Below are positions 26,869 to 33,186 of a stretch of 64,000 bases of DNA, piece after piece. Each line of letters starts with the position of its first letter. Position 1 is the first letter of the stretch. The DNA comes from DATJFH01 sp035495815. GTDB lineage: Bacteria > Acidobacteriota > Terriglobia > Bryobacterales > Bryobacteraceae. Under the pieces are notes generated by a model, which was not told the DNA's origin, ran no database searches, and saw only the letters and a list, made by a program, of their open reading frames with translations. The translations under genes and the position numbers were made by a program. Where the stretch lies: assembly GCA_035495815.1 (NCBI GenBank), contig DATJFH010000114.1:10958-74957 (forward strand). Reading direction: 5' to 3'.

Positions 26869-29130
26869 ATGACGCTTTTGCGCGGTCTTATACTTGTGCC
26901 GGCTCTTCTGTTGTGCGCCCAGCCTGCCAGTGACACGCCCCTGCGGGGATATTCCGCATCGTCCTCCCGCAGCCAGCGGGTCTGGGAGGCGAAGTTCGCC
27001 GCCATTCCGGATCCGAAGAAGATCGGGGAGTACATGCAGCGGCTCTCGGCGCGGCCTCACCACATCGGATCTCCTTATGACAAGGACAATGCGGAGTGGA
27101 TTCTGGCCACCCTCGCGGGCTGGGGGTTGGACGCGAAGATCGAAACTTTCGACGTCCTGTTCCCCACACCCACCGAGCGCGTGCTCGAGATGACCGCGCC
27201 ACGGCGCTTCAAAGCCAAGCTGCAGGAGCCCGCCGTTCCCGGCGATTCCACCTCCGGCCAGCACTCCGAACAGCTCCCGACTTACAACGCCTACTCCATC
27301 GACGGCGACGTCACCGCGCCCCTCGTTTATGTGAATCAGGGCGTGCCGGAGGATTACGAGCAGCTCGAGCGCAGGGGGATTTCCGTGAAGGGCGCGATCG
27401 TCATCGCGCGCTATGGGGGATCCTGGCGCGGCATCAAGCCGAAGGTGGCTGGCGAGCACGGCGCCGTGGGCTGCATCATCTATTCCGATCCCCATGAGGA
27501 CGGCTATGCGCAAGGCGAAGTGTTTCCCGCCGGGCCGTGGCGGCCCAGGGACGGCGTGCAGCGCGGCAGCGTGATGGATATGCCGGTCTATCCCGGCGAC
27601 CCGCTTACGCCCGGCATCGGGGCCACCCGCGATGCCAGGCGGCTCGAAATCAGCAAAGCTCCGACGATTACCAAAATTCCCGTGCTGCCGATCTCCTACG
27701 CCGATGCGAAGCCGCTGCTGGCGGCGCTCGAGGGTCCGGTCGCTCCGGCCGCCTGGCGCGGCTCGCTGCCGATTACCTACCGCATCGGCCCCGGTCCCGC
27801 GCGTGTGCATTTGAAAGTGAAGTTCGACTGGAAGCTCCATACCCTCTACAACGTGATCGCGACCATTCCCGGCGCCGGCTCTCCCGACGAGTGGATCCTG
27901 CGCGGGAACCATCATGACGCCTGGGTCAACGGAGCCGACGATCCGGTCTCCGGCGCCGCCGCCGAGCTCGAGGAGATGCGCGCGCTGGCGGCTCTGCTGA
28001 AACAGGGATGGCGTCCCAGGCGGACCATCGTTTACGCCTTCTGGGACGGTGAAGAACAGGGCTTGCTCGGATCCACCGAGTGGGCGGAACAGCACGCGGA
28101 AGAGCTGTCGCAAAAAGCCGCGGTGTACATCAATTCCGACTCCAACGGCCGCGGATACCTGAAGATGGCCGGGTCGCACACGCTCGAGAAGTTTATCAAC
28201 GGAGTGGCCCGCGATGTTCAGGATCCCGAGAAGAATCTGCCCGTGTGGAAGCGGCTGCAGCTCGAGCGGATCGCCAATTCGACGGACCGGGCTGAGGCGC
28301 GCCAGCGTGCCGATCTGCGTATCGAGGCGCTAGGGTCCGGGTCGGACTACACCGTGTTTCTCGATCACCTGGCGGTGGCGTCCCTCAACCTCGGCTACGC
28401 GGGTGAGGCGGGTGGCGGAATTTATCACTCCATCTACGACGATTTTTACTGGTACCGCCATTTCAGCGACAGCGGGTTCGTCTACGGCCGTGCGCTCGCC
28501 CAGACCGCCGGGATCGCCGTCCTGCGGCTGGCGGACGCCGATATGCTGCCCTACGATTTCACTAATTTCACCGATACCGTGAGGCGCTATGTCGGGGAGT
28601 TGCAGAAGCTGGCGGCCGGCCAGCGCGAGCAGATTATCGAGCGGAACCGGCAAATCGACGAAGGCGTCTTCAGCGCCATCGACGATTCGAGAAATCCGGC
28701 TGTTCCGCCGGCGCGTGAGCCCGTGCCGCCGTTTCTGAATTTCGCGCCGCTGGAAAACGGCGTGGCCGCGCTTCAGCGTGAAGCGGACCGTTTCGAAAAG
28801 GCGCTCGAGCACGCGTCCGCGAATGGCGGGGAGGCGCTCGCGGGCCCGGCGCTGCGCGACGTGAACCGGAGGCTGCTCGCCGTCGAGCGGGCGCTGATGT
28901 CGGAACACGGCCTTCCCAACCGGCCCTGGTACCGGCACCAGATTTACGCTCCCGGCTTTTACACAGGCTACGGGGTGAAGACGATCCCGGCGGTGCGGGA
29001 GAGCGTCGAGCAGAAGCTATGGAAGCAGGCCGACGAGCAGATTACTCTTGTCGGCAGGATCCTCGAGAACACGGGCGAGCGGATTCAGGGCGCCGCCAGC
29101 GCGCTCGAGAAAGTCAGGGCGCCGGAGTAG
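26869..29130 (+). CDS. exported M28 peptidase, glutamate-carboxypeptidase-II-like
   Basis: About 753 aa with a signal peptide (MTLLRGLILVPALLLCAQP). The layout is that of GCPII/PSMA and transferrin-receptor relatives: an M28 N-terminal part, a PA domain (GAIVIARYGGSWRG), the di-zinc core and a C-terminal dimerisation domain. Zinc and catalytic residues lie in NHHDAWVNGADD (about 348) and WDGEEQGLLGS (about 392), with YHSIYDDFYWY later. GCPII-type enzymes remove C-terminal Glu or Asp from peptides or folates. I prefer ATG 26869 because it gives a clean signal peptide; ATG 26857 would add four residues. Its last 17 bases overlap the convergent cupin gene. Confidence 0.87.
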   Translation: MTLLRGLILVPALLLCAQPASDTPLRGYSASSSRSQRVWEAKFAAIPDPKKIGEYMQRLSARPHHIGSPYDKDNAEWILATLAGWGLDAKIETFDVLFPTPTERVLEMTAPRRFKAKLQEPAVPGDSTSGQHSEQLPTYNAYSIDGDVTAPLVYVNQGVPEDYEQLERRGISVKGAIVIARYGGSWRGIKPKVAGEHGAVGCIIYSDPHEDGYAQGEVFPAGPWRPRDGVQRGSVMDMPVYPGDPLTPGIGATRDARRLEISKAPTITKIPVLPISYADAKPLLAALEGPVAPAAWRGSLPITYRIGPGPARVHLKVKFDWKLHTLYNVIATIPGAGSPDEWILRGNHHDAWVNGADDPVSGAAAELEEMRALAALLKQGWRPRRTIVYAFWDGEEQGLLGSTEWAEQHAEELSQKAAVYINSDSNGRGYLKMAGSHTLEKFINGVARDVQDPEKNLPVWKRLQLERIANSTDRAEARQRADLRIEALGSGSDYTVFLDHLAVASLNLGYAGEAGGGIYHSIYDDFYWYRHFSDSGFVYGRALAQTAGIAVLRLADADMLPYDFTNFTDTVRRYVGELQKLAAGQREQIIERNRQIDEGVFSAIDDSRNPAVPPAREPVPPFLNFAPLENGVAALQREADRFEKALEHASANGGEALAGPALRDVNRRLLAVERALMSEHGLPNRPWYRHQIYAPGFYTGYGVKTIPAVRESVEQKLWKQADEQITLVGRILENTGERIQGAASALEKVRAPE

Positions 29131-29500
29131 CCAGCGGCTTTCCCTTTTCCACTACATAGACGCCGACCAGCTTCAGTGGCCGGGAGCCCGTATTGTGCGC
29201 GTCGTGCCTGGCGCCGGACGGAATGATGAATCCGTCGCCGGCTTTGACCTTGCGCGCCGGCTGACCCTCGATGAGGATCTCGGCTTCGCCTTCGAGCACG
29301 TAGCTGATCTCGTCGCCGGGATGCGTGTGGCGGCCGGCTTTGATTCCGGGCGCCAGCTCGACGCTGGCGACAACCGCCTCCCGGCCGGGAACCGAGACAT
29401 CCCCCTTATGCGCGATGGTACGCTTCAAGCCGGAGCTCTGTGAGAACAACACCGCGGCGAAAACCGCTCCGGCCGCGCTCCACTTCAGGATCGTTTTCAT
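29114..29500 (-). CDS. exported cupin-domain protein
   Basis: 128 aa with an N-terminal signal-like segment (ILKWSAAGAVFAAVLFSQ) and a single cupin barrel. The metal-binding set is HTHPGDEISYVLEGE in cupin motif 1 and PSGARHDAHNTG in motif 2, so metal binding is likely. Small exported cupins may act as dioxygenases, isomerases or binding proteins; none of these can be assigned. The gene is preceded by GGGAG and lies 14 bp downstream of the PEGA gene on the same strand, so the two are probably co-transcribed. Its end overlaps the convergent M28 gene by 17 bases. Confidence 0.78.
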   Translation of the reverse strand: MKTILKWSAAGAVFAAVLFSQSSGLKRTIAHKGDVSVPGREAVVASVELAPGIKAGRHTHPGDEISYVLEGEAEILIEGQPARKVKAGDGFIIPSGARHDAHNTGSRPLKLVGVYVVEKGKPLATPAP

Positions 29501-29514
29501 TCTCGTTTCTCCCG

Positions 29515-30096
29515 TCAGCCACGCTTCTTCGGAAGCGGCACGATAGTCGTCTTATTGGCTTCGATTGTGATTTTCTGCTTGATCTCGCCGAACAGCGGCG
29601 AGTCCACGAACAGATCGTAGGTTCCGGGGTTGAGCAGGATGCCGCTGCCGCGGTTGTTCAGCTCGTCCACGTAGCCGTAATATTTGCCGTTGATGTAGAC
29701 CGCGCCCACGTCGCCCGCGGCCACCGAGACGAAGGATTCATCCTCGCCTCCACCCAGCCGGAAGGTTCCGAACGGAGGCTTGGCGGGCTCGACGCGCTTG
29801 AGCTTCTGGCTGAGGTGCGCGGTCTTTCCGGCACGGACCGTTACCTTGGTGGTGAAATCCTCGCAGCGCGGATCGCGCAGCGAAACTTCCACCTCGCCCG
29901 CCGGCGCCTCATAGGATTCCGGGACCGTGAAACGAGTGGCCGGCCCGGCGTACTTTCCGTTGATGAATACGGCGGCGTTGCCGGGACTGACCCGGGTTTT
30001 GATCTTTCCGGTGTCTTTGGCGGCGGCCAGCGCTGGAGCTGTGATGAGCGTGGCCGAAAGAAGGATTGGAACAGTACGTCGTAATGTAAGTTTCAT
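29515..30096 (-). CDS. exported PEGA-domain protein
   Basis: 193 aa with a signal peptide (VPILLSATLITAPALAAA) and two PEGA-like beta units, one around AAVFINGKYAGPATRF and the other around GAVYINGKYYGYVDEL. PEGA domains occur in surface and envelope proteins and are thought to bind or scaffold; the C-terminal KKITIEANKTTIV-type strand closes the second unit. A TAGAAT lies 12 bases upstream of the ATG and could be the -10 box. It is followed 14 bp later by the cupin gene. Role unknown. Confidence 0.75.
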   Translation of the reverse strand: MKLTLRRTVPILLSATLITAPALAAAKDTGKIKTRVSPGNAAVFINGKYAGPATRFTVPESYEAPAGEVEVSLRDPRCEDFTTKVTVRAGKTAHLSQKLKRVEPAKPPFGTFRLGGGEDESFVSVAAGDVGAVYINGKYYGYVDELNNRGSGILLNPGTYDLFVDSPLFGEIKQKITIEANKTTIVPLPKKRG

Positions 30097-30206
30097 TTTC
30101 TGTTCCGTATTCTACCGAAAGGGGACGCTCGTCAGACGCCCGGAACGCGCGAGTCCCGCACGAACAATCCTGATGAAAATGGATTTGTCGGCGCGGACGT
30201 ATCCGT

Positions 30207-31094
30207 TTAGTGCTTTTCGGCGCCTTCGATCGGGGCGATGCCGGTTTGTTTGCGGCCGCCCGGAGCGGGCGCGTTTCCGAGCGCTACCTCGGCGCCGGTT
30301 TTGATCAGGGACGTCTCGCCCGGGCCCTGCAGGAATGTGTATCCGTGGCGGGTGGTCTTCCACGCCAGCGGACCGCCCAGGTGGATGCCTGCGCCGAGGA
30401 CCGTGTCGTGGATCGTCTTCACCAGGGACTCATACTGCGGGTCACCCTGCTTGTAGCCTGAAAAATTCCCCAGGTCGGTGCTGGCGGCGAAGATCACGTC
30501 GATGCCTTTCACGGCGGCGATCTCCTTGGCGTTGGCGACACCGAGCGGCGTTTCGATCATCACCACGACCAGCATGTTGTCGTTGATCGTCTTGCGGTAA
30601 TCCGAGCCCCAGAGAGCGCCGTACTGCCCGCCACCCTGGCTGCGCCGCCCTTCCGGCGGGTACTTCGACCACTTGACCGCCGCCTGCGCCTTCTCGACCG
30701 TGTCCACCGTCGGCACGATGATCCCCAGGGCGCCGATGTCGGTGGCCTTCTGGATCTCGCTCTCGGTGGCGTCCGGCACCCGGATGAACGGCATGGCCGA
30801 GGCGCCCCGGCAGGCCCAGATCATTTTGGCCACGTCTGAATAGGTGAGCGGGCTGTGCTGCATCTCGATCCAGGTGTAGTCCCATCCGGAATTGGCGGCG
30901 GCGCAGTAAATGTTCGGGTCCGGCGAAGAGATGGTGACGCCCACGATCTGCTTCCCTTCGAGCAGTTTCTTCTTCGCCGTATTGTAGAGTTTCGCCGGCG
31001 GTTTGGATCGGGACTGCTGCGCCTGCGAGGCAGGCAACAGGATCAGGAACGGCAGCAGCAACGCCGTGGGCAGGACAACTCGCATCAATCGCAT
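30207..31094 (-). CDS. HpcH/HpaI aldolase-family protein with a signal peptide
   Basis: 295 aa. After a clear Sec signal (VVLPTALLLPFLILLPASQA) the protein has the HpcH/HpaI TIM-barrel fold: WIEMQHSP, PFIRVPDATESEIQKATDIG, GIIVPTVDTVEKA and MIETPLGVANA. The metal ligands of the family (Glu in MIET, Asp in STDLG) are present. Family enzymes catalyse metal-dependent aldol cleavage of 2-keto acids in the cytosol, so export is odd. AGAGAGG sits just before the ATG and supports the start that includes the signal. The neighbouring upstream gene is another exported aldolase-superfamily protein. Whether it is catalytic in the periplasm is unknown. Confidence 0.8.
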   Translation of the reverse strand: MRLMRVVLPTALLLPFLILLPASQAQQSRSKPPAKLYNTAKKKLLEGKQIVGVTISSPDPNIYCAAANSGWDYTWIEMQHSPLTYSDVAKMIWACRGASAMPFIRVPDATESEIQKATDIGALGIIVPTVDTVEKAQAAVKWSKYPPEGRRSQGGGQYGALWGSDYRKTINDNMLVVVMIETPLGVANAKEIAAVKGIDVIFAASTDLGNFSGYKQGDPQYESLVKTIHDTVLGAGIHLGGPLAWKTTRHGYTFLQGPGETSLIKTGAEVALGNAPAPGGRKQTGIAPIEGAEKH

Positions 31095-31203
31095 AACACC
31101 TCTCTTCGCTGAACGGCCGGAGAAACAGGCCCGCTGTATATCGGAAACATCATAGCGCCTTTGACCAGTGCGCGTTTTGAGTTTCCGCGCGGGCTTGGCC
31201 GCT

Positions 31204-31238
31204 GGACGGGCGTAAGCCCTGTCCCGCCTGATGGCGGG
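31204..31238. repeat. two overlapping hairpins between the aldolase-family genes
   Basis: The first hairpin (31204-31224) pairs GGAC-GGGC with GCCC-T-GTCC around a GTAA tetraloop. The second (31223-31238) pairs CCCGCC with GGCGGG around TGAT. They share bases 31223-31224, so they cannot both fully form. They lie 25-60 nt past the stop of the DHDPS-like gene and upstream of the HpcH-like gene. No T-tract follows. Confidence 0.4.
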
Positions 31239-31262
31239 GATGGTATTCAGGACTGTACATCG

Positions 31263-32240
31263 TCATGCCTTCAGATACGGACGCAGGCCTTCGAAGTTGA
31301 AGTCGATTTCGGCCATGGCTTCGGGAGTCAGCGCGCCCGTTTTCTGCCGCGATACCGTGGTCTTGAACACACCCCGCTTCTTCATGATGTACTGACGGGT
31401 TCCCGGGGCCTGGGTTTCCATATTGATCAACACCAGGAGCCGCCCGAACAGCTCCCGCGATTGTTCGTGCTTGCCGGACTGGTACAGGTTCCAGATCTGC
31501 GCATAGATGTCCGAATACGGAGCGCCCGGCATCGTGCCGTCGAAGCCCATGCGCATCTCGTACAGCATTCCCTTCCCGGCCGCGCCGCTGAAGATCGACT
31601 TGATCGTGGGCCGATGTTTGGCCAGCGCCGCCATCCGCTCGATCACCGGGGACTGCTCCTCTTTGACATATCCGCAATTCGGAAATTCCTTTGCCAGGGA
31701 AACCACCATCTCGGTCGTCGGAATGATCCCCTTGGCGCCCCCCGTCGTCTGCATGAAAAGCGGACGGCGAGTGGCCCGGGCCAGCGCCCGGTAATATTCG
31801 CGGAAGTCGTCGAGCGATTTGGCCTCCGTCGGCGGAATGGCGATAATCGCGTCCGGTTCCGCCATCTCCGCCTTCTCGAGATAGGCCAGGGCCGCTGCCT
31901 TGTCCGGTCCCTGTACACCCAGCACCAGCGCCGGCTTCTTACCCTTGGCCGCCTTGCCGATCACCTCCATGCCCCGCATCCGCTCTTCCTTCGTCAGTTT
32001 GAAGTACTCGCTGGCCAGTTGCGGCCACACCATCCCCTGCACGCCACAGCGGTCGAGGAAATCCACCTCGCGGGCCAGATCTTCGAAATCCACCGCGTTT
32101 GATTCGGTGTAGGGCGTCGCCATAATGACGAAGACACCGCGCATCGGCTTAGCCTGCGCGGCGCCGAGTCGGGAACCCAGTGCAGCCGCACTGAGACCGG
32201 TCAACAGTTGACGGCGTGTATAGCTCATAGGTAGCATCAT
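31263..32240 (-). CDS. Tat-exported dihydrodipicolinate-synthase-family protein
   Basis: 325 aa. YTRRQLLTGLSAAALG gives a twin-arginine signal, followed by a DapA-type TIM barrel (GVFVIMATPY, then GVQGMVWPQLASEY). The Schiff-base lysine is K193 in CGYVKEEQ, numbering from ATG 32240. The tyrosine normally found about 28 residues earlier (in YNxP of DapA) is replaced: the segment reads RPLFMQTTGG. The enzyme therefore probably is not a true dihydrodipicolinate synthase; aldolases or dehydratases of keto-sugar acids are options. The ATG at 32228 (MSYTRRQ) is an equally good start. Export of a DapA-family enzyme is unusual and is paired here with an exported HpcH-like protein. Confidence 0.78.
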   Translation of the reverse strand: MMLPMSYTRRQLLTGLSAAALGSRLGAAQAKPMRGVFVIMATPYTESNAVDFEDLAREVDFLDRCGVQGMVWPQLASEYFKLTKEERMRGMEVIGKAAKGKKPALVLGVQGPDKAAALAYLEKAEMAEPDAIIAIPPTEAKSLDDFREYYRALARATRRPLFMQTTGGAKGIIPTTEMVVSLAKEFPNCGYVKEEQSPVIERMAALAKHRPTIKSIFSGAAGKGMLYEMRMGFDGTMPGAPYSDIYAQIWNLYQSGKHEQSRELFGRLLVLINMETQAPGTRQYIMKKRGVFKTTVSRQKTGALTPEAMAEIDFNFEGLRPYLKA

Positions 32241-32296
32241 ACGCCTAACGGGATATAGCGGGGAGTGGCGCCCCGGATGCTAATGTTCCAAGGACA

Positions 32297-32770
32297 ATGC
32301 CGGAAACGTCAACCAAATATTTCGGCTCCGTCGAGTACGGAGAACACGACGTCCTTCTGTTTCCCTCAGGTCTGCCTGCTTTCGAGGATGAAACCGAATT
32401 CCTTCTGATGGAACCGCCCGCCAACGCTCCGCTCGTTTTCCTGCAGAGCCTGAAGCAGCCGGGCCTTTGCTTTCTGACTCTGCCCATCCAGACGGTAGAC
32501 CCCGATTACCACCTCGACATCGCACCCGAGGATCTGCCGGTCCTCGGATTTGACTCCGCCGAAGCGCTGCGGGTTTCCGAACCGCTCACCTGTCTCGCGG
32601 TCCTGACCGTGGCTGAAAATGGCGACATTACCGCCAATTTATTGGCGCCGGTGGTCATTCACCGGAAAAGGCAACGTGGTGTACAGGCTGTCCGGATCGA
32701 TTCGGCCTACTCTCATAACCATCCGCTGACAGCTCCTGCAGGCGCGCCGCGGGAGGAGATATGCTCGTAA
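32297..32770 (+). CDS. fliW: FliW flagellar assembly factor (CsrA antagonist)
   Basis: 157 aa, usual FliW length. Family features include FGSVEY near the start, FPSGLPAFED, LQSLKQPGLCFLTLP and VDPDYHLDI. FliW binds CsrA and relieves its block on flagellin translation; flagellin competes for FliW, so free flagellin feeds back on its own synthesis. The gene overlaps csrA by ten bases and lies two genes before flagellin, which is the classical order. AAGGA lies just before the ATG. The C-terminal tail (QAVRIDSAYSHNHPL) matches the family. Confidence 0.9.
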   Translation: MPETSTKYFGSVEYGEHDVLLFPSGLPAFEDETEFLLMEPPANAPLVFLQSLKQPGLCFLTLPIQTVDPDYHLDIAPEDLPVLGFDSAEALRVSEPLTCLAVLTVAENGDITANLLAPVVIHRKRQRGVQAVRIDSAYSHNHPLTAPAGAPREEICS

Positions 32771-32985
32771 TCCGACGCCGCGCCGGTGAGTCATTTTTTA
32801 TAGCCGAGGATATCGAGATCGAGGTGCTTGAAATCGGCGCCACTCAGGTGAAACTGGGTATTGCCGCCCCGAAAGAGGTATCCATCGCGCGCAAGGAAAT
32901 CTACGTGACCGGCAAGCAGAACCGGGTTGCGTCGCGGCATATAACGTCAGCCGAATTGGCCGGTTTGTCGAACCAGCTGAAGTGA
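32761..32985 (+). CDS. csrA: CsrA RNA-binding translational regulator
   Basis: 74 aa. Starts MLVIRRRAGESFFI and contains EVLEIGATQVKLGIAAPKEV, the five-stranded fold whose dimer binds GGA in RNA hairpin loops. The conserved RNA-contact arginine is in the region SIARKEIY. It overlaps the end of fliW by ten bases, so the two are translationally linked. The likely target here is the flagellin leader downstream, which has two GGA sites. The C-terminal tail (SRHITSAELAGLSNQLK) is longer than that of E. coli CsrA. Confidence 0.95.
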   Translation: MLVIRRRAGESFFIAEDIEIEVLEIGATQVKLGIAAPKEVSIARKEIYVTGKQNRVASRHITSAELAGLSNQLK

Positions 32986-33020
32986 GCGGCGATCACGCCG
33001 CAAGAGCCTGCTGGCTGACG

Positions 33021-33042
33021 CTCACCCCGCCTTGGCGGTGAG
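33021..33042 (+). repeat. hairpin between csrA and the flagellin promoter
   Basis: CTCA (33021-33024) with TGAG (33039-33042), and CCGCC (33027-33031) with GGCGG (33034-33038), pair around a two-base turn with a CC bulge. It lies 36 nt past the csrA stop and could help end the fliW-csrA transcript, but no T-tract follows. Confidence 0.3.
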
Positions 33043-33076
33043 AGCCGTTCCCGCGAACCGATTCGATAAAAGCAAT

Positions 33077-33103
33077 TCAAGCGCTTTCGAACTGCGCCGA
33101 TGA
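33077..33103 (+). promoter_or_regulatory. sigma-28 (FliA)-type promoter of flagellin
   Basis: TCAA (33077-33080), exactly 15 bases, then GCCGATGA (33096-33103). The consensus is TAAA, N15, GCCGATAA, so this matches 3 of 4 and 7 of 8 positions. Transcription should start near 33110, leaving a leader of about 77 nt. The same GCCGATGA core at the same spacing is found before fliD. Confidence 0.72.
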
Positions 33104-33142
33104 GGTCTCCGTAGGAAGATTCGCCGCATGCCGGCGGATCAC

Positions 33143-33186
33143 CCGGGAAAGGAATCCCGGTATTCACACAATTCAAGGAGAGAATC
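33143..33186 (+). promoter_or_regulatory. CsrA-binding leader of flagellin: GGA-loop hairpin plus GGA in the Shine-Dalgarno
   Basis: CCGGGA (33143-33148) and TCCCGG (33155-33160) form a perfect 6-bp stem with hexaloop AAGGAA, presenting GGA at 33151-33153. A second GGA (33177-33179) lies in AAGGAG, the Shine-Dalgarno six bases before GTG 33187. The two GGAs are 26 nt apart. A dimeric CsrA could bridge both and block ribosome access, as known for the Bacillus hag leader. Confidence 0.72.
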
